A DNA stretch of 64,000 bases from CAYPNF01 sp964411985 (GTDB lineage: Bacteria > Verrucomicrobiota > Verrucomicrobiia > Limisphaerales > J093). A program made the position numbers and the translations under genes. The stretch lies in contig CAYPNF010000017.1 in NCBI GenBank assembly GCA_964411985.1, forward strand, positions 1 to 64,000, in the 5' to 3' direction. A model generated the notes under the pieces. The model was given only the letters and a program-made list of their open reading frames with translations, was not told the origin of the DNA and did no database searches. Of the stretch, positions 41,298-50,816 are shown piece after piece (within the stretch, counting starts at the first letter, position 1; each line of letters starts with the position of its first letter).

Positions 41298-43745
41298 TCA
41301 ACCAGTGCTTTTCATACCGAACGCGATACCGTTGACGGTCAGCGCCAGCAGTCGGCGGAGCGTCTCGGTGCGCTGCTTTTCACCCGCCCTGCGCCAGCGG
41401 GCGAGGAAGCGGATCTGGAGATAGTTCAGCGGATCCACGGACGGGTTGCGCAGCCGGATGGACTGCGCAAGCACGGGTTGGTTCTCCAACAGCGCCGCAC
41501 GCTGCGTTACCTCCAGGAGCAGCTTCACGGAGCGCTCATATTCGCTTTCGATCAGACCAAAGATCTTTTCGCGCACAACCGGGGAGCGGACCTGCGCGGC
41601 GTATTCGGCGGCAATCCGCAGATCAGTCTTGGCAAGCGAGACTTCCGCGTTCTCAAGCAGGGTGCGGAAAAACGGCCAGTGCTGATACATGTCGCGGAGT
41701 ATGGCCAGACCGCCTGGCTCCTGGCGTTCGAATTCGTGGAGCGCGTGGCCCACACCATACCACGCGGACAGCAAGTGACGGGATTGCGTCCACGCGAACA
41801 CCCAGGGGATGGCGCGGAGCTGGCGGAGGTCGGTCGTCGCCTGGCGGCGCGTGGGCCGCGAGCCGAGACGGAGGTGCTCGATCAGGTCAATGGGGGTAGC
41901 CTGCCAGAAATACTCGACGAACTCCGGGGTCTGATAGACGAGCTGCTGATAACACTCGAAGGAGAGCCGCGCCAACCGGTCCATGTTCGCCTCCCACCTG
42001 GAGAGTTTGGCGGCCACCGGCTCCGGAGTGGGTAGGCATTGCACCGCGATGACCGCCGACGTGAGCTGCTCGAGGTTGCGTTGGGCGATGGCGGGATTGG
42101 AGTATTTGAGCGAGATGACTTCGCCCTGCTCGGTGATGCGGATACGCCCGCCATGCGCCGCGTGAGGTTGCGCGCGCAGGCTGCGATAGCTGGTGCCGCC
42201 GCCGCGATCGATGCTGCCTCCCTTGCCGTGGAAGAACCGAAGCTTCACGCCGCATTCGTCCGCGACGCGAGAGAGATCCTTTTGCGCCCGGTAAAGGAAC
42301 CAATTCGCCGCAAGGTAACCGCCATCCTTATTCGAGTCGGAGTAACCCACCATGATCTCCTGGATGCGGCCCCGGCGCTTCAGGTGCGCCCGGTAATGCG
42401 GGTCAGCCCACAACTCGGCCATGATGCGTGAAGCATTCTCGAGATCGTGGATCGTCTCGAAGAGTGGGACGAGGTCAATGGCCCAAACGCCGGCCCGGTC
42501 CATCAGCTTGAGCAAGCGCAGAAGGTCTCCCGCGCTCCGCGTCATGCTGAGGACGAAACGATTGGCGGCCTGCGGACCGTGTTTCTGTTGAATGTCACGG
42601 ATGGCGCAGAATTCCTCCAGCAGTTCCGGCTCGGCAGAATCGAGCTTGCCGCTGTGGTCACGGAAGTCGAGTTCGGCGAGGTGCAGCCCAAAAGTCCGGG
42701 CCTGGGCCAGCAGGCGCTGGATGCGGCCCCCGGCCGCCCGATGGGCCTTGCGCTGGCGCAGACCCGCCTGGACTTCCTCCAGCGTCCGGATGATCTCTGT
42801 GATGTCACCTCTGCCGGCTCCCAGCTCGCCGCGAAGCCGCGCCAACTTCGCGCGGAACGCCTCGTAAGGCTGAAAGGCACTTGTCGCCTCGGCAGGCTCG
42901 TTGCGGGCAAGGCGGCGCGCGGGCGGGCTGGCGTGCGTGATCTCCTGCAGGAGCAGGCCACACTGACGCTCGTAGAAATCTGTCGCCGCGCAGGCGTGCC
43001 AATGGGCGGTCGTACGGCTGATGTCGGGAGTGACGAAGGGATTGCCATCACGATCGCCACCGACCCAACTAGCAAAGGTGAGAAAGTGCCGCCGCCGTTT
43101 CACCGTCGGGTAATGCGCCGCCAGTTCGGCATCGAATGTGGCGTAGAAATGCGCCGCGGTGTCGAAAATGGTGCGATTGAAATAGAAGACTGCGTTTTCC
43201 ACTTCCTGGAGCGGCCCCACGCGGCGCTCGCGAACCTCCTCGGTGTGCCAGAGAGCTTCGAGCGCTTCGTCCGGGTCATCGAACCGCTCGGCCACGCGCC
43301 AGATGTGGGCGAGCACGGCTCGACGTTTGGCCTCGGTGGGGTGAGCGGTGAAGACCGGCTGAATTTCTAGTTCGTGGATGCACCGCTGGAGTTCTCTGGC
43401 GGGCACGCCGGCGTCTTTTAGTTCTTGGAAAAGGTGCCGGAGCGACATGGCAGGCGCTCCTTCCGCCTGCAGGTGGCGCACGCGAGCACGTTCCTCACAG
43501 AGATTCGTCAACTGGAAGAACAAACTGAAAGCGTGGGCAATTTGGTAGGCCTCCGACACACCCAGGCGGTTGATGATCGCGAGCTTGGCCCGCAGGCTGA
43601 CAAAATCGTCATGGTGGCGGGTTGTCGCGGCGAGCCGGCGGATCTGATCCAGGTGCTGAAAGACCACGTCACCAGCCTGCTCGCGAATGATCGCATCCAA
43701 GCGCCCGGTCAGGTGGTCGATCTCATGATTGATGGAATCGCTCAT
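41298..43745 (-). CDS. ppc: Phosphoenolpyruvate carboxylase
   Basis: This 815-aa enzyme carboxylates PEP with bicarbonate to oxaloacetate. Key motifs are VFTAHPTEAKRR (catalytic His135), SWVGGDRDGNPFVT (about 226-239), VGYSDSNKDGGYLAANW (about 467-482), FFHGKGGSIDRGGGTSY (about 504-520), TEQGEVISLKYSN and AIPWVFAWTQSRHLLSAWYG. The C-terminus ends MKSTG, close to the canonical NTG end. It is shorter than most bacterial PEPCs (about 880-930), with the shortfall mainly N-terminal. ATG 43745 is preferred. First gene of the bicarbonate-related run. Confidence 0.95.
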   Translation of the reverse strand: MSDSINHEIDHLTGRLDAIIREQAGDVVFQHLDQIRRLAATTRHHDDFVSLRAKLAIINRLGVSEAYQIAHAFSLFFQLTNLCEERARVRHLQAEGAPAMSLRHLFQELKDAGVPARELQRCIHELEIQPVFTAHPTEAKRRAVLAHIWRVAERFDDPDEALEALWHTEEVRERRVGPLQEVENAVFYFNRTIFDTAAHFYATFDAELAAHYPTVKRRRHFLTFASWVGGDRDGNPFVTPDISRTTAHWHACAATDFYERQCGLLLQEITHASPPARRLARNEPAEATSAFQPYEAFRAKLARLRGELGAGRGDITEIIRTLEEVQAGLRQRKAHRAAGGRIQRLLAQARTFGLHLAELDFRDHSGKLDSAEPELLEEFCAIRDIQQKHGPQAANRFVLSMTRSAGDLLRLLKLMDRAGVWAIDLVPLFETIHDLENASRIMAELWADPHYRAHLKRRGRIQEIMVGYSDSNKDGGYLAANWFLYRAQKDLSRVADECGVKLRFFHGKGGSIDRGGGTSYRSLRAQPHAAHGGRIRITEQGEVISLKYSNPAIAQRNLEQLTSAVIAVQCLPTPEPVAAKLSRWEANMDRLARLSFECYQQLVYQTPEFVEYFWQATPIDLIEHLRLGSRPTRRQATTDLRQLRAIPWVFAWTQSRHLLSAWYGVGHALHEFERQEPGGLAILRDMYQHWPFFRTLLENAEVSLAKTDLRIAAEYAAQVRSPVVREKIFGLIESEYERSVKLLLEVTQRAALLENQPVLAQSIRLRNPSVDPLNYLQIRFLARWRRAGEKQRTETLRRLLALTVNGIAFGMKSTG

Positions 43746-44083
43746 TCGCGTCACACTATACGCGGTTTTGCCGGCAAAGCAACGGCATCGCGTTGAGCTT
43801 GAGTTGGACCAGAACCAGCGAAACGGGTCGACAGCGTCCCATGGGCTGTGACGTGCGCTTGATGCAACTCGCGTCGCGTTCGTCGCCTCGTTGCATCTCA
43901 ATCCGCTCGGTCCGCGCATCAACTTCGATGTCATGCTGCGCATTCAGCACGCCGCACAGATCGCGATCGCGCACCAGCAGTATGGCTCCGATTTGGCCCA
44001 CCGCGGGCCTGCCAAAATGGCCCTGCAACATTGGCCTTTACAGGCGATCAGTTCGCAATTAAGCTTCCGCAAGGATTTTTCTT
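43746..44083. other. Divergent intergenic region between ppc and the sulfur genes
   Basis: 338 bp without a convincing gene. It must contain the promoters of both divergent units. AAGGA at about 44069 is the ribosome site of the plus-strand gene. No clear operator or riboswitch is seen. Confidence 0.4.
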
Positions 44084-46105
44084 ATGAAGACACGCGCTTG
44101 CATTCAAGTCCTTGCTCATCTCTTGTTCCTGTTTCCGGGTCTGGCGGCGCTGGCGGCGGAGGGGACCAAGATCAAGGATTCCGAGTCCGCCTCGCATGGC
44201 GCCGAGGACGCCCTCCATCAGGTGGTGGACACCTACCAGTTCCCCGGGTTTGACATCGTGCAGTTCAACCTACCGGTGTTGAGCCACTACTCGTACTTAT
44301 TGATGTCCGGTTCGGAGGCCTTGCTCGTTGACCCGGATCGCGACATCAACGCATACCTGGCTTACGCGAAGAAGAACAACTTGACGATCAAGGGAGTGTT
44401 CCTGACCCACTCACACGCGGACTTTGTGGCGGGCCATCTCGAAACGGTGCGCGCGTTGCAGGTGCCCATCCACCAAAACGGGGCGAGCGGAGCGCGATAC
44501 AAGATCGAGCCGCTGCAGGAAGGCTCTTCGTTCCGCGTAGGTCAGGCCACGGTGAAGGTGCTCGCGACTCCCGGCCACACGCCGGACGGCATGTGCGGCC
44601 TGGTCTTCGCCGAGGGGGAAACGCAGCCGCGCGCCGTGTTCACCGGTGACACGCTGTTCGTGGGGTCGATCGGGCGGCCGGACCTGCTCGAAGGCGCCAT
44701 GACGGCCGCCACGCTGGCGTCCATGAGCTTCGACACGTGGCACAACAAGCTCTCCAAACTGCCGGATTCCGTCGTGGTTTTGCCAGCGCATGGCGCGGGT
44801 TCGTTGTGCGGAGCGAATTTGTCCGAGGACCCTTCTTCCACGATTGGCCGGGAGAAATCGTCCAATCCTTACGTGCAAAAGAAGGGCCGCAGCGAATTCA
44901 TTGCGGCAGTTTTGGAGGGGTTGCCGGAAGCGCCACAGTATTTCAAACACAACGCAACCCTGAACCGCGATGGTCCTCCACTGGTGGACTGGCAAGCGCC
45001 GCCGGCGGCCGCCAAGGCCGAGGAGTCCATCACCCAGACCGCCCGGCAATGGCTGGTGGACTTGCGTGAGGCCAAAACCTACGCCGCCGGGCATGTGCCG
45101 GGTTCAGTCAACATCGCCCTGCGTGGGCGATTGGAAACGTGGGTCGGAACGATGGTGCCGTGGAAAGCGCCGCTGGTGTTGATCGGGTCGGAGGCGGAGT
45201 TGAAAGAGGCGGTCTTCCGCCTGCATCGCGTGGCCTACGAGGGATTGGTATTGCCATTTGAAGCGTGGACCAACGCAGGGCTGCCGGTGGCGACCAGCGG
45301 AACGATCACGCCCGCCGAGCTCTATCAGCAGATGCAAAACGGCAACGCGCCGATCATCGTGGATGTGCGAATGCCTTACGAGTGGCTGGCCATGCGGATC
45401 GGCACGGTGGTGAATCTGCCCATCACCCAACTGGCCGAACTGTCCGCCAAACTCGATCCCAACCTGCCCGTAGTGGCGGTGTGCAACAGCGCCTACCGGT
45501 CGAGCCTGGCGGCGGGCATCCTCCAGCGGAAAGGATTCAAGAACGTGGCTAGCCTGGCGGGTGGCAGCGCGGCGTGGATTGACGCCGGTTATCCCGTCTA
45601 TGGTAATGAGAACAAGTCTGGCGCGGCCCCAGCGCCTCAGCGCCAGATTCAGATCGCGGAGCGCATTTCACCCGCCGACCTGGGCCGGCTGATCAAAGAT
45701 CTGCCCGGCACGTTCGATCTGGTGGACATACGCCCGGCCGAGGCGTTTCAAGACTACGCCCTGCCGGGCGCGCGACGAGCCGAGCTGGCGGATGTTTTGG
45801 AGAATCCCGGCTACCTCATTGGCGCGGGGCCTTTGATTCTCGTGGACCGCGACGGTTCGCTGGCCATGATGGCGGCCGGCATTCTCTCGCAGAAAACCAA
45901 ACGCCCCATCAAGGCCCTACACGGCGGGCTGGAAGCGTTTTGGGAGGAAAGCGAATTGAAGGGCGCGGTGCGCGCCGTGCCGTTGCCCAGTGGTGGCACT
46001 CGCCCGCAAATCACGCCGGGCGCAGGCAGCGCTCCTCGCCCCGCCGCCCCGGCGCCCACGCCGTCAGCCCCGGCGCCGCAAAAGCGCAAATCGGCCGGTT
46101 GCTGA
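44084..46105 (+). CDS. Exported ETHE1-like persulfide dioxygenase fused to three rhodanese domains
   Basis: This 673-aa protein has a signal peptide (about 1-25). The metallo-beta-lactamase domain (about 55-260) has THSHADFVAGH (His109, His111, Asp113), His165, Asp189 and His236, the ETHE1/persulfide dioxygenase arrangement. Three rhodanese-like domains follow: about 315-400 (no Cys), 405-505 (VVAVCNSAYRSS, active-site Cys467) and 520-620 (LILVDRDGSLA, Cys lost). The C-terminus is a Pro/Ala linker ending in KRKSAGC. It probably oxidises persulfides to sulfite in the periplasm. A good AAGGA ribosome site precedes the start. Confidence 0.88.
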   Translation: MKTRACIQVLAHLLFLFPGLAALAAEGTKIKDSESASHGAEDALHQVVDTYQFPGFDIVQFNLPVLSHYSYLLMSGSEALLVDPDRDINAYLAYAKKNNLTIKGVFLTHSHADFVAGHLETVRALQVPIHQNGASGARYKIEPLQEGSSFRVGQATVKVLATPGHTPDGMCGLVFAEGETQPRAVFTGDTLFVGSIGRPDLLEGAMTAATLASMSFDTWHNKLSKLPDSVVVLPAHGAGSLCGANLSEDPSSTIGREKSSNPYVQKKGRSEFIAAVLEGLPEAPQYFKHNATLNRDGPPLVDWQAPPAAAKAEESITQTARQWLVDLREAKTYAAGHVPGSVNIALRGRLETWVGTMVPWKAPLVLIGSEAELKEAVFRLHRVAYEGLVLPFEAWTNAGLPVATSGTITPAELYQQMQNGNAPIIVDVRMPYEWLAMRIGTVVNLPITQLAELSAKLDPNLPVVAVCNSAYRSSLAAGILQRKGFKNVASLAGGSAAWIDAGYPVYGNENKSGAAPAPQRQIQIAERISPADLGRLIKDLPGTFDLVDIRPAEAFQDYALPGARRAELADVLENPGYLIGAGPLILVDRDGSLAMMAAGILSQKTKRPIKALHGGLEAFWEESELKGAVRAVPLPSGGTRPQITPGAGSAPRPAAPAPTPSAPAPQKRKSAGC

Positions 46106-46129
46106 ATCGAGCCCAGGAGGAACGATGCT

Positions 46130-46660
46130 ATGAATTCGAACTCCGACCTTTCCTCGACCGGTCCCAGGCCTCACATGAACCCCTATCTGGCGGGGGTTAT
46201 GTTGGGGCTGGTCTTGCTCGCCAGCTTCCTCATCCTGGGCGTCGGGCTTGGGGCGTCAGCGGGCATCGCGCGAGCCGGCGCCTTCGCGCAGAGCTGCATC
46301 ATGCCGCAACATGTGGCGGACAGCTCCTACTTTGGGGCCTGGGGCAAGGACCCGCTCCGTTACTATTTGGTGTTTATGTTCGTCGGCACGCTGCTCGGCG
46401 GCCTGGTCTCGGCGATCATGGGACGGCGGGTTCAACCGCAACTGGAGCGCGGGCCGACGGCGTCGCGCCGTCGTCGCATTGTGATGGCATTGGTGGGCGG
46501 CGTCCTGGCCGGGTTCGCGAGCCGGGTGGCTTCGGGCTGCACCTCGGGTCAGGGGTTGACCGGCGGGGCGATGCTGGCCACGGGCAGCCTGCTGTTCCTG
46601 GGGGCGATGTTCGCCAGCGGCTACGCCATGGCGTGGTTTGTCCGGAGGCAATGGCAATGA
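46130..46660 (+). CDS. YeeE/YedE (TsuA-like) transporter, first half
   Basis: This 176-aa protein has four to five membrane helices and the YeeE/YedE signature around Cys137 (FASRVASGCTSGQGLTGGAM). In TsuA such cysteines pass thiosulfate through the membrane. A GGAGGA ribosome site lies just upstream, and the stop overlaps the start of the next gene (ATGA, 46657-46660). With the following gene it would make one complete transporter, split into two proteins. Confidence 0.82.
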   Translation: MNSNSDLSSTGPRPHMNPYLAGVMLGLVLLASFLILGVGLGASAGIARAGAFAQSCIMPQHVADSSYFGAWGKDPLRYYLVFMFVGTLLGGLVSAIMGRRVQPQLERGPTASRRRRIVMALVGGVLAGFASRVASGCTSGQGLTGGAMLATGSLLFLGAMFASGYAMAWFVRRQWQ

Positions 46661-48648
46661 TCACGACCTTCTTTGGCCAGGATAGCCTCGGGAGCAGCGC
46701 GGCGTTATTCTTGTCGCTGCTGCTCGGATTTGGTTTTGGTTTCGCGCTCGAACAGGCCGGCTTCGGCAGCTCACGGCGGCTGGCGGGCATCTTCTATTTT
46801 CGCGACATGACGGTGCTGCGGGTGATGTTTACCGCGATGGTCACGGCGATGCTGGGTTTGCAGTTGGCGCTCGCACTGGATGTGGTTAGCGCGGAGCAAA
46901 TCTACTTCCTGCCCACCATTTACGGGGCGCAGATCATCGGCGGCCTGCTCTTTGGCGTGGGTTTCGTTTTGAGTTCGTGGTGCCCCGGCACCGCCGCAGT
47001 CGGGCTGGCCAGCGGACGCCTTGATGCGTTGATTTTTCTCGGCGGCGCGGCGCTGGGCAGCATTCTCTTCAATGAGTTCTACGGGATCGTCGGGCCGCTG
47101 GCGACTTGGGGTGACAGCGGCGTCAAATTCTTGTGGGCAGCACTGGGTGTTTCGGGACCGGTGTTCGCGCTCCTCTTCTCCGCAGTGGCGGTGGCGGCTT
47201 TCTGGGGCTCGGAATGGATCGAGAAGAAGGTGGCCGGAGCCGGCCCCTACTTGGGGAGTCCGTTCCTGAAAGCATTCAGCGTGACGATCCTGGTGGTAGC
47301 GCTGGCCGTGGCGTTGCTTCCACCAGCAAAGCCTTCAACCACCGCGACAGCCCCTGCCGCCCTCTCCGAAACAGGCATGCTCCAGGCCATGGAGGCCGGT
47401 GAAGACCACATCGATTCCGATGATCTCGCTGACCGCCTGATGGGCGGGGACGCCAGTCTGTTGCTGGTGGATATTCGCACGCCGGCCGAGTTTGCCGCGG
47501 GTCATATCCGTGGCGCGGTGAACGTCGCCGCGGCGGACCTTCCTGAGTTTCTCGAGCCACGCAAGAACATGGGAACAGTCGTGCTCTATTCCAATGGGAT
47601 GACCCACCCGGCCCAGGCCCGCGATGCTTTGGCCAGGATGGGATTCACGAACGCCTTTTTGCTCACGGACGGCTTACAGGGGTTCATGCAAGAGGTGTTG
47701 AAACCGGTTTCCCTCCGCAGCACGCCGCTCTCAGAAGCCCAGGCGGCCAAGGTCATCGCGTGGCGGACGTTCTTCCTGGGTGGACCGCAAACTCATGCCC
47801 TCAAGACCGTGAATGCGCTGAGCGACGCCCCGCGCTTGGTTGAAACATCATGGCTGCAAGAGAATCTGGGCCGGATTGACCTGCGCATTATCGATCTGCG
47901 ACCGCAGCCCGCTTACAATGGCGGCCACATTCCGGGTTCCCTGCGGATGGATCCGGAACATTTCCGCGGCGCGGTGGGCGGGGTCTCGTCGATGCTCTTG
48001 CCGGCCGACATGATCGCGCGCCACCTGGGACTGCTGGGAATCACTCCTCAAACGACGGTGGTTCTGGTGCCCGGCGACAAGCTGCAGGACGCCACCTTGG
48101 TGGGAATGGCCTTGGAGCGGGTCGGACACCTGCGTTACGCCATTCTCAACGGCGGCTGGGAGCAATGGGCAGCGGAGAAACGGCCGACAGACACCTTGCT
48201 GCCAACCATTACCGCCACCGACTACCCAGTGGCGACCGGTGCGGACAAGTTTAGCGTGGACTACCAGCAAGTCCTCGCCTTCTCCCAAAATCGGAGCGCC
48301 GTGCTCCTCGACGTACGTCCGGCTGATTTTTTTAACGGCAAGAAATCGGACGAAGCACGCGCCGGCCACATCCCCGGCGCGATCAATCGGCCATTTACAC
48401 TGGACGTGTCCACAAACAATGCCGTGTTCCGCTTCAAGCCCCTCAGCGAACTGGCAGATGCTTATGCGAAGCTCATTCCATCCAAAGACTCGCCGGTAGT
48501 CGTAAGCTGTCGCACCGGGCATCAAGCCAGCCAGACTTACTTTGTGCTGCGCCACCTCCTGGGTTATCGCCGGGTAAGCTGGTATGACGGCGGTTGGGCC
48601 GAATGGGCCAGCCGGCCGGAACTCCCCATCGAGACAGGGGGAGGTTGA
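46657..48648 (+). CDS. YeeE/YedE transporter second half fused to three rhodanese domains
   Basis: This 663-aa protein has residues about 10-225 as the second YeeE/YedE membrane half with Cys109 (GFVLSSWCPGTAAVGLASGR). Three rhodanese-like domains follow: about 250-345 (loop VVLYSNGMTHPA, Cys replaced), 390-510 (VVLVPGDKLQDA, Cys replaced) and 530-655 (VVVSCRTGHQAS, intact Cys618). GGAGG at 46644-46648 favours ATG 46657; ATG 46651 is an alternative. Transport of a reduced sulfur compound coupled to periplasmic sulfur transfer is inferred, together with the upstream persulfide dioxygenase. Confidence 0.85.
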   Translation: MITTFFGQDSLGSSAALFLSLLLGFGFGFALEQAGFGSSRRLAGIFYFRDMTVLRVMFTAMVTAMLGLQLALALDVVSAEQIYFLPTIYGAQIIGGLLFGVGFVLSSWCPGTAAVGLASGRLDALIFLGGAALGSILFNEFYGIVGPLATWGDSGVKFLWAALGVSGPVFALLFSAVAVAAFWGSEWIEKKVAGAGPYLGSPFLKAFSVTILVVALAVALLPPAKPSTTATAPAALSETGMLQAMEAGEDHIDSDDLADRLMGGDASLLLVDIRTPAEFAAGHIRGAVNVAAADLPEFLEPRKNMGTVVLYSNGMTHPAQARDALARMGFTNAFLLTDGLQGFMQEVLKPVSLRSTPLSEAQAAKVIAWRTFFLGGPQTHALKTVNALSDAPRLVETSWLQENLGRIDLRIIDLRPQPAYNGGHIPGSLRMDPEHFRGAVGGVSSMLLPADMIARHLGLLGITPQTTVVLVPGDKLQDATLVGMALERVGHLRYAILNGGWEQWAAEKRPTDTLLPTITATDYPVATGADKFSVDYQQVLAFSQNRSAVLLDVRPADFFNGKKSDEARAGHIPGAINRPFTLDVSTNNAVFRFKPLSELADAYAKLIPSKDSPVVVSCRTGHQASQTYFVLRHLLGYRRVSWYDGGWAEWASRPELPIETGGG

Positions 48649-48703
48649 GTAACAACCTCGGCACCAAGCCACTGACTGCTGGATCGCTTGGCCATGGGCG
48701 CGC

Positions 48704-48854
48704 CGGCTAGGGCGGCCCCGCACCTATCGCTCCAATCGTCCAATCTGATCACTTGGAACAGGGAAAGCGGTCCTGCCTTCAGGGAGCCGGAGTGACCCGC
48801 ATCTACCTCGCGAAACAGATGAACGCCAGCCACGCCGTGGATGCAGAACATCAA
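48704..48854 (-). pseudogene. Relic of a voltage-gated channel pore
   Basis: In one minus-strand frame, MFCIHGVAGVHLFREVDAGH followed by GSLKAGPLSLFQVIRLDDWSD aligns with the S5-pore region of the channel at 34287-35150 (YIYAVAGIHLFGAHDPKNFG, SLPAAFLSLFRLVTLDNWAD). There is an upstream in-frame stop and no S1-S4 or S6, so only the pore fragment survives. The filter reads RLDDWSD. Confidence 0.6.
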
Positions 48855-48872
48855 CTCATGAAAAGGGAAGAC

Positions 48873-50816
48873 TCATCCCAGGCTGACTTCCAGTCGGCGC
48901 AGCAGGTCGCGCTTCTTGTATTGATGCTGCTGCATTCGCAGGAGCACGTTGTTCAGGAATCGCATGGCGGCGAGGATGTGGGGGCCCTTGTTGAGCATCA
49001 CGCATTCAGCGCGACCGCTCATGGCGGCATCGGTCACTTCCGCGCGCGAGGGCAGGCCTTTCTTGGCGAGTCCTTCGAGAACCTGGGTGGCCCAGATCAC
49101 CGGGATGTGCGCGGCTTCGCAGATCCAGAGAATGTCCTCCTGCAGTTCGGAGAGATGATCCAAGCCGGCTTCGACGGCCAGGTCGCCGCGGGCCACCATG
49201 ATGCCGAGCGGGGAGGACTGCATCCCGGCCAGCAGGATGCCGGGCAGATGGCGAAACGCGGCAAGGGTTTCGATTTTCAACACCACCGCCATGTTGGGAC
49301 GCCCCATTTTGGCCAGATGCTTGCGGAGCAGCAAAACGTCTTCGGGGCGGTTGACGAAGGACAGGCTGGCGATATCCGCGTGTTTGACCGCGAAGCGGAG
49401 GTCTTGCAGATCCTTGGCGCTTAGCGCGGGCACGGCCAGTTCGGTATCGGGCAGGTTGATGCCTTTTTCGGGGCGAAGCTTCGATCCTTGGGGCGCAGCG
49501 CGTGTGATGACCACCCGCAAGCGATGGGATTGGACGGTGCGAATCACGCCTTCGATCTTGCCGTCGTCGAAGAGAATCCGGTGCCCGGCCCTGGCGTCGC
49601 GAAACACCGCCTTGAGGGTGCAGGGAATGCTCGCCGCTTCGGCCCGCCGGCCTTGGGCCCGGGGTCTGGCATTGTGGCCGGTCTGGGCCTCGGTGGTGAC
49701 CCACAAGGTTTGCCCGAGGCGAAGAATCAGCGGTTGCGGCTGGGCGGGCAGTTCGCCGATGCAGGACGAGGCCAGCACCATGCCCCGCCGGAGCAGTTGG
49801 ACCGGAGTGCCCGCCTCGACGTAGGTGGTGTCGAGGCATTCGCTCCGCAGCACGCCATCGGTCTCCTCGGCGGTGATGCGAAGCAATCGCGGTCGCCGTC
49901 GGCAGTCGAGGAACCGGAGTTCGTCATTGACGGCCATACGCTTGACCAGATCGCCCAGGATGGGAAGAACGGCGTCAATATCAGAGTCCATGGGCACCAC
50001 CGCACCCGGGCGGTGCAGCCAGACCTCCGCGGGGGCGATCGGCGCGCCGCGAGCATCCCGTTCCGGCTGGAAATGGGCCACGCGCGCCCCAAGTTCAACG
50101 GCGCCCGTGCGCAATTTGGGGCCAGCGAGGTCCATGAGTACCCGACAGGACGCGCCCAGCTCTTTTTCCGCGCGGCGAAGATGAAGGATGATCTGTTTCC
50201 ACGTCCGGGGTTCGTCATGGGCGCAGTTGATGCGCGCCACGTTCATACCGGCCGCCATCAGGTCACGCACGATCTGGTAATGGTGCGCTGCCTCAGTGGG
50301 CATGGTCACCATGATGCGAACCGCGCGTTTTCGAGGGGGAGGACCAAAGAGCAGGTCGGCATGGCAGCGCAATCTCCCGGCGCCTCCTGCTAGGTCCACG
50401 GGAGCATGGGAGCGCGCGGCGAGCGCAGTGGCAGAGGGGAGCAACCGTCCTAAAACCCCCAACAGAGATTCCAAGGCGTCCATCACGTGGGAGTCACATC
50501 GGCCCAGGGAGGTCAATCCGCGCAAGGTGAGTTCGTGCTGCAATTCCCGCAGATCTTCTTGGCGCAGCGCCAGGTAGTGCAGCAGGTTGCGGGCGCTGGG
50601 CCGAAAACCAGGAGTTACTTTTCGAACGTCGTCCTCAAAACGGCGCTCCCAAGTCAAAGCGCGCTTGCGAATCCTCTGGATGCGTCTCGCCAAGAAGAGA
50701 ATCGATGCGCGCTCAAAGAGGGGGTCGGTGGCCTGACGGAGGGTCAACGGGGCCACCGGCCGCAGCTGGGCGCGGCTTTCGGAGGAGCGTCTTGGAATCA
50801 AGGTGGAGCGTTTCAT
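48873..50816 (-). CDS. Atypical pyruvate kinase-like protein
   Basis: This 647-aa protein has residues 1-160 as an unrecognised, mostly helical extension. Then comes the pyruvate kinase barrel: NVARINCAHDEPRTW (about 192-206), VLMDLAGPKLRTG (about 226-238), a large B-domain-like insertion, VVLKIETLAAFRHLPGILLA, GIMVARGDLAVEAGL and WATQVLEGLAKKGLPSRAEV followed by CVMLNKG. The allosteric C-terminal domain of normal pyruvate kinases is missing. ATG 50816 overlaps the stop of the P-type ATPase gene (ATGA). It may couple PEP/ATP metabolism to ion pumping, or have a changed activity. Confidence 0.8.
   Translation of the reverse strand: MKRSTLIPRRSSESRAQLRPVAPLTLRQATDPLFERASILFLARRIQRIRKRALTWERRFEDDVRKVTPGFRPSARNLLHYLALRQEDLRELQHELTLRGLTSLGRCDSHVMDALESLLGVLGRLLPSATALAARSHAPVDLAGGAGRLRCHADLLFGPPPRKRAVRIMVTMPTEAAHHYQIVRDLMAAGMNVARINCAHDEPRTWKQIILHLRRAEKELGASCRVLMDLAGPKLRTGAVELGARVAHFQPERDARGAPIAPAEVWLHRPGAVVPMDSDIDAVLPILGDLVKRMAVNDELRFLDCRRRPRLLRITAEETDGVLRSECLDTTYVEAGTPVQLLRRGMVLASSCIGELPAQPQPLILRLGQTLWVTTEAQTGHNARPRAQGRRAEAASIPCTLKAVFRDARAGHRILFDDGKIEGVIRTVQSHRLRVVITRAAPQGSKLRPEKGINLPDTELAVPALSAKDLQDLRFAVKHADIASLSFVNRPEDVLLLRKHLAKMGRPNMAVVLKIETLAAFRHLPGILLAGMQSSPLGIMVARGDLAVEAGLDHLSELQEDILWICEAAHIPVIWATQVLEGLAKKGLPSRAEVTDAAMSGRAECVMLNKGPHILAAMRFLNNVLLRMQQHQYKKRDLLRRLEVSLG

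Noticed and set aside
43756..44062. Small frames on both strands between ppc and the persulfide dioxygenase gene
   Set aside because: Overlapping frames without ribosome sites or family resemblance; treated as an intergenic region.
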